Source: CAZGLR01 sp964526635
GTDB lineage: Bacteria; Zixibacteria; MSB-5A5; GN15; JAAZOE01
Assembly: GCA_964526635.1 (NCBI GenBank)
Contig: CAZGLR010000039.1
Coordinates: forward strand, 1-26,579
Reading direction: 5' to 3'
Length of the DNA: 26,579 bases
Shown here: positions 1 to 7,589 of the stretch, piece by piece
How the letters are laid out: the number at the start of each line of letters is the position of its first letter
How positions within the stretch are numbered: the first letter of the stretch is position 1
Position numbers and translations under genes: made by a program
Notes under the pieces: generated by a model
Told to the model about the DNA's origin: nothing
What the model saw: only the letters and a program-made list of their open reading frames with translations
The model's database searches: none

Positions 1-1
1 G

Positions 2-403
2 TCAGTAAATACGACCAGCTTCCGGGTGCGCTTGTCGAAGGAGGAGGGAGTGCCGGCTTCACATGGTGCCGAGATTGTTAACTGGGTGGCCATGGATCCC
101 GGCAGCGGCATCAATAACTCTATCCCCTGGCTGGCCGGATTGACGCCGAATTCGGTGACACATTCCTGGTACTCGATATCATTTGTGCCGTCGTTTGCCG
201 GGGTGCCGTTGCTGTTGTCGCATTGCTATACCCGCGATGGCGGCGACCCCTGTGAGGTGCGCTACCGATCGCTGAATGCCAATGGCGTCCAGGTTAAAAT
301 CGAAGAAGAAACCAATCGCGACAGTGAAACCAATCATACGACCGAGGTGGTCTCCTACATCGTGTGGGAATCATCCGGAGATATCATCGCCAAAGACGAA
401 TGA
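2..403 (+). CDS. C-terminal part of a secreted/surface protein (5' end outside window)
   Basis: The frame is open to the left edge, so this is the C-terminal part (about 133 codons) of a longer gene; the GTG at 26 is internal. The visible part reads like a secreted beta-rich domain. A segment with aromatic and proline residues is followed by GGDPCEVRYRSLNANGVQVKIEEE and then HTTEVVSYIVWE. That arrangement is familiar from H-type-lectin-like modules in bacterial surface and pilin-associated proteins. The stop TGA (401-403) overlaps the ATG of the following pseudopilin gene (400), so the two are translationally coupled and probably work together at the cell surface. The domain assignment is pattern recognition only, and no enzymatic function can be given. 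Confidence 0.6.
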   Translation, partial: SVNTTSFRVRLSKEEGVPASHGAEIVNWVAMDPGSGINNSIPWLAGLTPNSVTHSWYSISFVPSFAGVPLLLSHCYTRDGGDPCEVRYRSLNANGVQVKIEEETNRDSETNHTTEVVSYIVWESSGDIIAKDE

Positions 404-1821
404 GTAAAGTAGTGAAAAGATTCAGATTGCAGCAGGGTTTTACGCTGATTGAAATCGTGCTGGTCGTGGTCATCCTTGGGCTGTTGGCCGGCATTGCCGT
501 TAACCGCCTGGCCCCGGTCCGCGAGAAAGCCCTGGTGCAGCAAACCAAACACGAGATGAACACGCTGGCGATAGCAATCTGTGGTAATCCGGAAATCAGA
601 AGCGGCGGGGTGCGCACCGACTTCGGGTATGTCGGTGATGTCGGGGCACTGCCCCCGAATCTTGATGCATTGATTTCCAATACGATGGGCTACGGTACCT
701 GGAATGGTCCCTATCTGTATGACATCAATCCCCAGCTTCCCGGCGATTTCAAAACCGATGAATGGGGACAGCCATATGTGCTGTCCGGAGTGACAATCAC
801 TTCAACCGGCTCAGGTGAAACGCTGCGTCGGCACCTGGCGCCATCGCTCGATGATTTGCTCAATAATGAACTCTGCGGCACCCTCCTTGATCTCGATGGC
901 ACTCCCCCCGGTTCGGATTATACCGATTCGGTTACAGTCAGGTTGTTTGTTCCCGATGGCGCCGGTGGGACGGCTATAAAGACAACAGTCACTGATGCCG
1001 GCGGCTATTTCAACTTTGATTCCATACCGATCGGCGCACATGAGTTGGAGATTATCTATGAGCCGCGCGATGATACCGTGCGGCGGTATTTGACTGTCAC
1101 TCCCGGCGATAATCTCTACGCCGGGGCGCAGTTGTCATCGAATGTCTGGGCCGCAGCAGGTGTTTCCAACGGCCTGATCGCCCACTGGAAATTCGATGAT
1201 GCCGCCGGGGGGGTGGCGTCGGATGCGTCGGGCTATGGCTACGACGGTGACCTGACCGACATGGATCCGGCCACTGACTGGGTATCCGGCCGAATCGGCG
1301 GAGCGCTCGATTTCGATGGCGTCGATGATTATGTTCATGTCGATTATGATCCGGCTTTCGATCTGGCGACAGGGTTTACTATCTGCGGCTGGTTTAAGAT
1401 CGCCTATGCCGATCGCCGTGATTACCGTTCGATTATTACCAGGGAGACAATCTGGACCGACCGCAACTGGTGGATTTGCGTACGCAACAATGGCTCGTTG
1501 TGGTGGAAATTGTCGTACAGCGGCGCTCAGGCCAGTATCAATCCCCCCGGCGTAGTAGCTGATGGCACCTGGCATCATTTCGCGGCTGTATACGATGGCG
1601 ATGCCAACGAATGCCGATTGTATTACGATGGCACTCTGCCGGCCGGAGGTACGCTGGGCGGGGTCAGCGATGTTGATATTCAGAATGAACCGGTGACAAT
1701 CGGCCGGGGCTACAATAAAGCGGGTTATGACGGGCGCCATTTCAAGGGACAACTCGACGATATCCGTATTTATGATCGTCCGCTGACTCAGGAAGAAGTC
1801 ACGGTATTGGCAAACCAATAA
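400..1821 (+). CDS. Type IV pseudopilin-like protein with C-terminal LamG/concanavalin-like domain
   Basis: A 473-residue protein. It starts with a short basic leader and the class III (prepilin) cleavage motif QG^FTLIE, followed by a hydrophobic helix (residues about 15-38). A GspG-like pilin head follows. Residues about 155-240 resemble a carboxypeptidase-regulatory/Cna-B-type beta module (TVTDAGGYFNFDSIPIGAHELEI). Residues about 258-470 form a LamG/concanavalin-like lectin domain (LIAHWKFDD, GGALDFDGVDDYV, WHHFAAVYDG, GQLDDIRIYDRPLTQEEV). I chose ATG 400 over the upstream start at 364 because it places the prepilin motif close to the N-terminus and couples with the upstream stop. It is likely processed by a prepilin peptidase and displayed on a pilus or type II secretion pseudopilus as a carbohydrate- or surface-binding tip. 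The partner system is not in the window. Confidence 0.85.
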   Translation: MSKVVKRFRLQQGFTLIEIVLVVVILGLLAGIAVNRLAPVREKALVQQTKHEMNTLAIAICGNPEIRSGGVRTDFGYVGDVGALPPNLDALISNTMGYGTWNGPYLYDINPQLPGDFKTDEWGQPYVLSGVTITSTGSGETLRRHLAPSLDDLLNNELCGTLLDLDGTPPGSDYTDSVTVRLFVPDGAGGTAIKTTVTDAGGYFNFDSIPIGAHELEIIYEPRDDTVRRYLTVTPGDNLYAGAQLSSNVWAAAGVSNGLIAHWKFDDAAGGVASDASGYGYDGDLTDMDPATDWVSGRIGGALDFDGVDDYVHVDYDPAFDLATGFTICGWFKIAYADRRDYRSIITRETIWTDRNWWICVRNNGSLWWKLSYSGAQASINPPGVVADGTWHHFAAVYDGDANECRLYYDGTLPAGGTLGGVSDVDIQNEPVTIGRGYNKAGYDGRHFKGQLDDIRIYDRPLTQEEVTVLANQ

Positions 1822-1827
1822 GGTGAT

Positions 1828-2553
1828 ATGAATAAAGCACAACATGGATATACATTGATCGAACTGGTGCTGGTAATCGCGATTATCGGCATTATGGCAA
1901 CTATTGCCGGGTCGATGGGCATGCGGGTTTTGGACAATGCCCGCTATCGGGCGGCCGAGAATGAACTGAAAAATATAGGCAAGGCAATTGTCGGCAATCC
2001 GGAGTTATTCGATCAGGGCCAACGCATTGATTTTGGATACATCGGCGACAATGGTGCCCTGCCGCCGGATGTGAATGCGCTTCTGGTCAATCCCGGGCTG
2101 GCCACCTGGGCGGGTCCATATATCGGCAGCGGGAAAGACAGCCTGGCAACGGTAAGCGACCCCTGGCAGGCATCGATTGTGCTTCAGGATAGTGTGCTGC
2201 TTTCGATCGGTTCGGGCGATACGCTGGTGCATCAATATATTGGGGCCATTTCCCTGCTGTTTGGCAACTCGATATCGGGAATTATTCATGATGCCGATAT
2301 GGAAACTCCCGGAAATATCTTTGCCGATTCGATTGCGGTGAGGTTAGTGTATCCCGATGGCGCCGGTGGATATGCCTCCCCGACAGTAACTCCCAATGCG
2401 ACTGGGATGTTTTCGCTTTCGTCAATTCCGATCGGTCGGCATCGTTTGCAGATTATATATATTCCATCTTCTGATACTCTAACGCACTGGGTAAGTGTGT
2501 TGCCGGGGTCAGCCATTGAGCGGGAATTCAATTTGACCGCCGATCTATGGTAA
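1828..2553 (+). CDS. Type IV pseudopilin-like protein (GspG/PilE-like N-terminus)
   Basis: A 241-residue protein with the prepilin signature HG^YTLIELVLVIAIIGIMATIA at its N-terminus. It is a paralogue of the N-terminal 240 residues of the preceding gene: both share FGYIGD-like GALPP, WAGPY-like blocks, a GSGDTL/GSGETL block and a beta module ending SIPIGRHRLQI, but this one lacks the LamG extension. It starts six bases after the previous stop, with AAGGTG as ribosome binding site, and is followed within about 75 bases by a strong terminator. It is therefore the last gene of this small operon. It is likely a processed pseudopilin or minor pilin. The tyrosine at +1 after the cleavage site is a tolerated but less common residue. 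Confidence 0.85.
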   Translation: MNKAQHGYTLIELVLVIAIIGIMATIAGSMGMRVLDNARYRAAENELKNIGKAIVGNPELFDQGQRIDFGYIGDNGALPPDVNALLVNPGLATWAGPYIGSGKDSLATVSDPWQASIVLQDSVLLSIGSGDTLVHQYIGAISLLFGNSISGIIHDADMETPGNIFADSIAVRLVYPDGAGGYASPTVTPNATGMFSLSSIPIGRHRLQIIYIPSSDTLTHWVSVLPGSAIEREFNLTADLW

Positions 2554-2627
2554 ACCGGAAAATCGGCAATAGTTAGAATCATTGGTCGTTCGATATTTTT
2601 CGAGTAGTGAATATGATAGTTTTTTTG

Positions 2628-2660
2628 GCCGCCTTCGGTAATCGAAGGCGGCTTTTTTTT
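2628..2660 (+). terminator. Rho-independent terminator of the pseudopilin operon
   Basis: A perfect 10-bp stem (GCCGCCTTCG / CGAAGGCGGC) with a 5-nt loop is followed by eight T residues. It lies about 75 bases after the last pseudopilin stop and separates that operon from the methyltransferase gene. Confidence 0.92.
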
Positions 2661-2681
2661 GTTTTTCTTTGTAAGAAGACG

Positions 2682-2701
2682 GAGTTATTAATACATAACT
2701 C
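2682..2701. promoter_or_regulatory. Perfect inverted repeat upstream of the methyltransferase gene
   Basis: GAGTTAT-TAATAC-ATAACTC gives perfect 7-bp arms around a 6-nt centre, ending 18 bases before the methyltransferase start codon. It could be an operator overlapping the promoter or a small 5'UTR hairpin next to the ribosome binding site. The repeat is seen directly; the role is inferred. Confidence 0.5.
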
Positions 2702-2719
2702 TATTTCGGGGTGATTATC

Positions 2720-3451
2720 ATGCTGACAGAAAATCAGGATGCCTATGGGTGGCAGGTGTATGATTACTACCACGGCCGCAGTCTCGATGCTGAAATTGTC
2801 GAACGCTCCGATGGCATGATCAGTACTTCCGACGGTTCGCCGGCCTATTTTGCGCCATATAAGAAATGGCCTCTTGTGGAGCGCAAAGCCATGCGGTTTG
2901 TCAAAGGCCGTGTCCTCGATATCGGCTGCGGGGCCGGACGGGTGGCGCTGCATTTGCAGGAAAAAGGACATGAAGTCGTCGGTATCGATACCTCGCCATT
3001 GACGATCGACATTTGCAAGAAACGGGGCGTAAAATCGGCCGAGCTATGTTCGATTACCAGAATCGGGCGGCATCTGGGTATATTTGATACGATTATCATG
3101 TTCGGCAACAACTGGGGATTGATGGAAAACTCCAACCGCGCCCGGACAATTTTGAAAAAAATGTACCGGATGACTTCGCCGCGAGCTCGAATGCTGGCCG
3201 AAACACTGGATCCGTATCAGACCACTCTCCCCGAACACCTTGAGTATCAAAAATGGAACCGTGATCACGGCCGTATGTCCGGCCAGTTACGGCTCCGGGT
3301 CAGGTATTTGAAGTATAAGACGCCTTGGTTTGATTATCTGATTGTCAGTGAAAAGGAAATGCGCAACATTCTGGTTGGTACCGGCTGGGGAATCAAAAAA
3401 ATAATCAGGACCGAACAGGCGTTGTATGTAGCCGTTATCGAGAAACGTTAG
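2720..3451 (+). CDS. Class I SAM-dependent methyltransferase
   Basis: A 243-residue protein with the glycine-rich SAM-binding motif I (VLDIGCGAGRVALHL, residues about 64-78). The acidic end of the second strand follows (GHEVVGIDTSPLTI), and then a FDTIIMFGNNWGLM motif typical of class I methyltransferases of the Methyltransf_11/25 type. ATG 2720 is preceded by GGGGTG; the GTG at 2711 is in frame but is probably the ribosome binding site itself. The substrate cannot be deduced. The gene stands alone between a terminator and the qmo promoter region, so it has no obvious functional link to the sulfur genes. Confidence 0.8.
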   Translation: MLTENQDAYGWQVYDYYHGRSLDAEIVERSDGMISTSDGSPAYFAPYKKWPLVERKAMRFVKGRVLDIGCGAGRVALHLQEKGHEVVGIDTSPLTIDICKKRGVKSAELCSITRIGRHLGIFDTIIMFGNNWGLMENSNRARTILKKMYRMTSPRARMLAETLDPYQTTLPEHLEYQKWNRDHGRMSGQLRLRVRYLKYKTPWFDYLIVSEKEMRNILVGTGWGIKKIIRTEQALYVAVIEKR

Positions 3452-3498
3452 GTAGTGCGACTATCGTTGTTGGGGTGGGTAAGAAGATTGTAACATAT

Positions 3499-3514
3499 TG
3501 TGAATATATTCACT
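3499..3514. promoter_or_regulatory. Crp/Fnr-family-like operator upstream of qmoA
   Basis: TGTGA-ATATAT-TCACT contains the perfect 14-base palindrome GTGAATATATTCAC. It matches the general Crp-type pattern TGTGA-N6-TCACA and abuts the -35 element of the proposed qmoA promoter, the usual geometry for a class II activator site. Crp/Fnr-family regulators such as HcpR have been linked to sulfate-reduction genes by comparative genomics. Which regulator binds here is inference. Confidence 0.55.
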
Positions 3515-3542
3515 TGACAGCGGTGAGGAATCGCTTTTAATT
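3514..3542 (+). promoter_or_regulatory. Candidate sigma70-type promoter for qmoAB
   Basis: A perfect TTGACA (3514-3519) is followed after 17 bases by TTAATT (3537-3542), a poor -10 with 3 of 6 matches. A weak -10 with an activator-like palindrome directly upstream suggests regulated transcription. The predicted leader is about 140 bases long. Confidence 0.45.
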
Positions 3543-3567
3543 ACCGATCAAGAAAAAAAGATCGGAG

Positions 3568-3628
3568 GCGATAGAAATATCGCTTGTTTTTTTGCAGATA
3601 CTTGTTACAAATTTCACAAGCGCTATTT
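3568..3628 (+). promoter_or_regulatory. Attenuator-like structured leader of qmoA
   Basis: GCGATA-GAAA-TATCGC (3568-3583) followed by a T-rich run (to 3593) looks like a short intrinsic terminator inside the qmoA leader. Its 3' half lies in 3575-3587, which is complementary at 12 of 13 positions to 3616-3628. That would be a mutually exclusive, antiterminator-like pairing. The 3603-3618 segment is also a second Crp-like site (TGTTA-N6-TCACA). Together with the operator and promoter above, this accounts for the 237-base non-coding stretch before qmoA. The pairings are seen in the sequence; the regulatory role is inferred. Confidence 0.4.
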
Positions 3629-3688
3629 CTCGCAAACGGTATAAATGATTGGCCAACTTTGTGTTGAGCTGACACCAAGGAGAGCAGT

Positions 3689-4923
3689 ATGGCAGACATT
3701 AAGCCAGTCGACAATCAGATATCGGCTGATTTGCTGGTGGTTGGCGGCGGTATTGCCGGCATGACCAGCGCGATTGAAACCGCCGAAATCGGGAAGACGG
3801 CTATCCTGATTGATATTGAGCCTACGATTGGCGGCCGGGTAGCGGCCTCCACTCAATATTTTCCCAAACTCTGTCCGCCGACATGCGGCATAGAGATAAA
3901 TCTGCGCCGTATTCGGGCCAATCCGAACATTCGTGTATTGACCCTGACGGAAGTGGAGAAAATCGGCGGCCAGCCCGGTAATTTCACGGTGACGCTCAAG
4001 CAGAAACCGCGCTATGTGAATGAACGCTGCACCTGTTGCGACGAATGCGCCAAAGCCTGTGATATCGAGCGTGAGAATACGTTCAATTATGGTCTTGATA
4101 AAACCAAGGCGATTTACCTGCCGCATATCATGGCCTATCCGCCGCGGTATGTCGTCGATCCCGCCTATGCCAAAGATGAGCGCATGAAAAAGGTCGTCGA
4201 CGCCTGCCCGTATGACGCGATCGATCTCGATATGCAGGAAAAATCGATTACAGCGACGGTCGGGTCGATTGTCTGGGCGACCGGCTGGAAACCGTATGAT
4301 GCCACAAAGATCGACAATCTCGGCTTCGGCAAATATAAAAATGTGATCACTAATGTGATCATGGAGCGCTTGGCCTCGCCGCAGGGTCCCACTGAGGGCC
4401 AGATCAAGCGGCCGTCGGATAACAAGGAGATCACCAAAATCGGGTTTGTCCAGTGTGCCGGTTCGCGTGATGAAAACCATCTCCCCTACTGCAGCGCGAT
4501 CTGCTGTATGGCCTCGATGAAGCAGGCCACGTATATCCGGGAGCGTTATCCGGAAGCAGAAATCCATATGTATTATATCGATGTCCGCTCCCCGGGCCGT
4601 CTTGAGGACTTCTATGTCAAGATGCAGGGCGATGAAAAAATGTTCTTCCATCGCGGCAAAGTCGCCAAGATTACCGAGAACCCCGAAAACGGCAACGTCA
4701 TCCTCGAAGCAGAAAATACACTGACGGGCCAATTAACCACGCGGGAAGTCGATATGGCGGTGCTGGCCGTCGGCATGGTCCCGAATACGGTCGATGTGGC
4801 GCCTCCGCTGGATACCGCGCTGGATGACTATGGCTTCATCTCGCCGGTCAATGACAACGGCATTGTCGGTGCCGGTGTGGCCATGCGCCCCTATGATGTA
4901 TCGGCGTCGGTGCAGGATGGCAC
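3689..4923 (+). CDS. qmoA: QmoA, quinone-interacting membrane-bound oxidoreductase subunit A (3' end lost in assembly gap)
   Basis: An HdrA-like soluble flavoprotein of the Qmo complex, which connects the membrane quinone pool to APS reductase. About 411 residues are visible before a 10-N gap. FAD-binding VVGGGIAGMTSAIETA lies at residues about 12-28, followed by FPKLCPPTCGIEINLRRI, a cysteine cluster CTCCDECAKAC, a second cysteine at VVDACPYDAIDL, and the HdrA-type motif VQCAGSRDENHLPYCSAICC. The tail PYDVSASVQDG is where QmoA/HdrA proteins finish, so probably only a short end and the stop are missing. ATG 3689 has AAGGAG eight bases upstream. qmoB follows directly after the gap, so the two are co-transcribed. 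Confidence 0.93.
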
Positions 4924-4933
4924 NNNNNNNNNN
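4924..4933. other. Assembly gap (10 N)
   Basis: Ten N bases lie between the end of qmoA and the start of qmoB. The length is probably a placeholder. Reading through it creates false fusions: a qmoA tail ending in GKNYGSQD, and a 50-residue false extension of QmoB. The real qmoA stop and the qmoB ribosome binding site fall at or near this point. Confidence 0.97.
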
Positions 4934-4943
4934 GGTAAGAACT

Positions 4944-7187
4944 ATGGATCCCAGGATTGGTGTATATATCTGTAAGGGATGTGACATCGGTGCATCACTC
5001 GATTTCGATAAGCTGGAAGAAGCGGCCAAAGAAAAGGGTGCGGCGCTGTGTAAATCCCACGATGCTCTTTGTTCGCCCGAAGGCGTGCAGTTTATCAACG
5101 ACGATATTAAATCCGAAGGTATCAATCGGGTTAGCGTGGCGGCCTGTTCGCCGCGTGTATTTCCGGAGCTGTTTGAATACGGTGGCGAGGTATTAACCGA
5201 TCGTGCCAATTTGCGTGAGCAGGTAGTCTGGTGCCATGAACCCAATGACGAAGACACCCAGATGCTGGCCGATGACCAGATCCGAATGAGTTGTGCCCGC
5301 CTGAAAATCGCCGCGGTCCCGGAACCGTTTACCGCCGAAACCAGCAAGAAAATTCTGGTGGTCGGCGGCGGCATGGCTGGCCTGAATGCCGCCAAAGCAG
5401 CGGCCGAAGCCGGATACCAGGTTCATCTGGTCGAAAGATCCGGAAAGCTCGGCGGCTGGGCCAATCATTTCACCAAGGTCTTCCCCAAGACGCCGCCGTA
5501 TAACGATCTTGAAGATTCCGGGGTCGAGAAGCTGATCGAAGAGATTAAGCAGAATGATAATATCACTGTTTATCTCAATACTACGATCAAGAGGACCAAG
5601 GGTCAGCCGGGACAGTTTGAGGTAACGCTTCGAAACGAAGATAAGACCCAACTCAAGATTGGTTCGATCGTCCAGGCAACCGGCTGGAAACCATATGATG
5701 CCGAAAAACTGACCCATTTGGGCTATGGCTCCTCGCCGAATATCATCACCAATATCCAGATGGAAGAAAAGGTTGCCGGTGGCGAATTGCGGACGGCCGA
5801 GGGCAAGCCGATTCAGTCGATTGCCTTTCTCCAGTGCGCCGGATCGCGCGATCAGGATCATCTGCCCTACTGCAGTTCGGTCTGCTGCCGCGTCTCGTTG
5901 AAGCAGGCCAAATATGTGCGTGAGCAGTATCCGGATGCCAAGATTTACATCATCTACAAGGATATCAGGACTCCGGCACAGTTCGAACAGTTCTATGCCA
6001 ACGCCCAAAACGACGACGCTATCTTTATGACCAAAGGCGAGATCGCCGGCGTTTCGGCCAACGGCAAGATCACTATTGACGTGGAAGAAACACTGTTGGG
6101 CGAAGACATCCAGATCGAGACCGATATGGTCGTGCTGGCCACCGGTATGGTTCCGACGACCAAGGTATCTGATGAGGAAGCGCTGGCGGCAGCAGCGGCA
6201 GCAGCCGAAGAAAAGGCTCAGGATGCCGCTGAATCGGGTGAAACCGAGAAGGAAAAGAGTGCCTCGGCCGGTGCCGAAGTCGGCGCCCGTATCCTGAATT
6301 TGACCTATCGTCAGGGTACCGACTTGCCGACGCTCAAATACGGTTTCCCGGACAGCCATTTTATTTGCTTCCCGTATGAAACCCGCCGAACCGGCATTTT
6401 TGCTTCCGGCACGGTTCGTGCCCCCATGGATTTTGCCTCTTCGGTCGGCGATGGCTATGGCGCGGCTATGAAGGCGATTCAGGCGGTCGAATCGGTGGCC
6501 AGGGGCAAAGCCGTGCATCCGCGGGCTGGTGATCAATCCTGGCCGGATTTCTTCCTGCAAAAATGTACTCAATGCAAGCGCTGCACCGAAGAATGCCCGT
6601 TCGGTACTCTCGATGAAGACGACAAAGGGACGCCCTTGCAGAACCCGTTCCGATGCCGTCGTTGCGGCATCTGCCTGGGCGCCTGTCCGGAACGAATCAT
6701 TTCGTTCAAGAATTACAGTGTCCACATGATTTCGCAAATGATCAAGTCGATCCACATCCCCGATGAATTCGAGGAGAAGCCGCGAATTCTGGCCTTTGTC
6801 TGCGAAAACGATGCCATGCCGGCGGTCGATATGGTGGGACAAATGCGGATGAAGTACAACTCGATGATCCGCATAATTCCGCTGCGCTGCCTGGGTTCGA
6901 TGAACTCGGTCTGGGTCGGTGACGCATTGTCGGTCGGTTTCGATGGTGTCATCCTGATCGGGTGTAAGAAGGGCGATGATTATCAGTGCCACTTTATCCG
7001 TGGCAGTGAACTGGCCAACACCCGTATGGATAATGTCCGCGAGAAACTACAGCAGCTGGTGCTCGAAGAAGAGCGGGTAGAATTGCATGAACTGGCGATT
7101 TCGGATTACAACAAAATCCCGAAGATATTCGACGATTTCCTGGAGACTATCGAGTCGGTCGGTTTGAATCCGTACAAGGACATGTAA
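4944..7187 (+). CDS. qmoB: QmoB, HdrA/MvhD-like subunit of the Qmo complex
   Basis: A 747-residue iron-sulfur flavoprotein, near the usual QmoB length. In order it has an N-terminal CKGC (Cys10, Cys13), an HdrA-like FAD motif VVGGGMAGLNAAKAA (about 137-152), the HdrA cluster motif QCAGSRDQDHLPYCSSVCC, an Ala/Glu-rich low-complexity stretch (about 409-445), and two ferredoxin motifs CTQCKRCTEECP and CRRCGICLGACPE (from about 540). The C-terminal domain is MvhD-like (about 605-740, with LRCLGSMN and GCKKGDDYQCHF). I chose ATG 4944 because MDPRIGVYICKGCDIG is the family N-terminus; upstream codons cross the gap. In sulfate reducers QmoB acts with QmoA and membrane QmoC to pass electrons to AprAB. 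No qmoC follows here; a strong terminator does. Confidence 0.93.
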   Translation: MDPRIGVYICKGCDIGASLDFDKLEEAAKEKGAALCKSHDALCSPEGVQFINDDIKSEGINRVSVAACSPRVFPELFEYGGEVLTDRANLREQVVWCHEPNDEDTQMLADDQIRMSCARLKIAAVPEPFTAETSKKILVVGGGMAGLNAAKAAAEAGYQVHLVERSGKLGGWANHFTKVFPKTPPYNDLEDSGVEKLIEEIKQNDNITVYLNTTIKRTKGQPGQFEVTLRNEDKTQLKIGSIVQATGWKPYDAEKLTHLGYGSSPNIITNIQMEEKVAGGELRTAEGKPIQSIAFLQCAGSRDQDHLPYCSSVCCRVSLKQAKYVREQYPDAKIYIIYKDIRTPAQFEQFYANAQNDDAIFMTKGEIAGVSANGKITIDVEETLLGEDIQIETDMVVLATGMVPTTKVSDEEALAAAAAAAEEKAQDAAESGETEKEKSASAGAEVGARILNLTYRQGTDLPTLKYGFPDSHFICFPYETRRTGIFASGTVRAPMDFASSVGDGYGAAMKAIQAVESVARGKAVHPRAGDQSWPDFFLQKCTQCKRCTEECPFGTLDEDDKGTPLQNPFRCRRCGICLGACPERIISFKNYSVHMISQMIKSIHIPDEFEEKPRILAFVCENDAMPAVDMVGQMRMKYNSMIRIIPLRCLGSMNSVWVGDALSVGFDGVILIGCKKGDDYQCHFIRGSELANTRMDNVREKLQQLVLEEERVELHELAISDYNKIPKIFDDFLETIESVGLNPYKDM

Positions 7188-7215
7188 TTCCGGTTTCAAA
7201 TGTTGTTTTTTGAGA

Positions 7216-7245
7216 AGCCCCCGGTTTAAACCGGGGGCTTTCTTT
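7216..7245 (+). terminator. Rho-independent terminator after qmoB
   Basis: A perfect self-complementary 24-base hairpin (AGCCCCCGGTTT / AAACCGGGGGCT) is followed by TTCTTT, about 30 bases after the qmoB stop. It ends the qmo transcript before any qmoC could be made. Confidence 0.9.
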
Positions 7246-7440
7246 GTGAATAAAGGAACATAGTCGCCACTAACCAAAATGGCGATTTATAGGCTTTTTA
7301 TATATGTCCCATTCCGATCCATTTTACGATATCGTGATGTCACAGGATTAATATTTCTTTTTATCTTATTAGATAATAACATGTTATGTTTTTATACCCG
7401 ATAATACTTGTCAACTTTTCCGGAGTACTGTCCGATAAAA
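7246..7440. other. AT-rich non-coding spacer between qmoB and dsrA
   Basis: No credible gene is visible. The stretch holds a small inverted repeat TCGCCA / TGGCGA (7264-7269 with 7280-7285) followed by a T-rich run, possibly a back-up terminator. It also holds an imperfect palindrome centred on GGAGTACTGTCC (7417-7440), just upstream of the proposed dsrA operator. It is more AT-rich than the neighbouring genes. Confidence 0.5.
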
Positions 7441-7443
7441 GAT

Positions 7444-7459
7444 AATGAAATTTTTCACA
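7444..7459. promoter_or_regulatory. Crp/Fnr-family-like site upstream of dsrA
   Basis: AATGA-AATTTT-TCACA has a perfect right half (TCACA) and a weak left half of the TGTGA-N6-TCACA pattern seen before qmoA and the rubrerythrin gene. Its centre is 16.5 bases from the first base of the proposed -35 element, exactly the spacing found at the rubrerythrin promoter. Confidence 0.4.
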
Positions 7460-7467
7460 AATTGATC

Positions 7468-7496
7468 TTGACTCTGAACGAGTGAAGATGTAATTT
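7468..7496 (+). promoter_or_regulatory. Candidate promoter of the dsr operon
   Basis: TTGACT (7468-7473) and TAATTT (7491-7496) are separated by 17 bases. The -35 matches at 5 of 6 positions and the -10 at 3 of 6, much like the qmoA promoter. The predicted leader of about 150 bases is rich in possible RNA structure. Confidence 0.4.
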
Positions 7497-7515
7497 GTAC
7501 AAACAGACAGGAGAG

Positions 7516-7589
7516 AAACGGTACAAATATGATCCCGTTTTTTATCGCATATCGGTCGGATGTTGACCGACGTGGTCTTATCGGTCGGA
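7516..7589 (+). promoter_or_regulatory. Structured dsrA leader with alternative hairpins
   Basis: AAACGG (7516-7521) pairs with CCGTTT (7535-7540), followed by further T residues, giving a terminator-like hairpin. Downstream, the direct repeat ATCGGTCGGA occurs at 7551-7560 and 7580-7589. Between the copies, GACCGA (7565-7570) can pair with TCGGTC of either copy, so two mutually exclusive hairpins are possible. This suggests a leader RNA switch or a repeat-binding regulator site. The role is inferred. Confidence 0.4.

Noticed and set aside
364..399. Upstream start for the pseudopilin-LamG gene
   Set aside because: It lies inside the previous gene and would put extra residues before the prepilin leader; ATG 400 fits the class III signal and overlaps the upstream stop.
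3645..3764. Short upstream frame in the qmoA leader beginning MIGQLCVEL
   Set aside because: It runs into qmoA out of frame, lacks a ribosome binding site and shows no peptide-leader signature such as runs of one amino acid.
4794..4943. N-terminal extension of QmoB across the N gap
   Set aside because: The extension reads the end of qmoA in the wrong frame and crosses unknown bases. MDPRIGVYICKGC at 4944 is the expected family N-terminus.
5193..6992. Long minus-strand open frame opposite qmoB (599 codons)
   Set aside because: Antisense shadow of the conserved QmoB coding sequence; composition is that of a reverse-read codon-biased gene.
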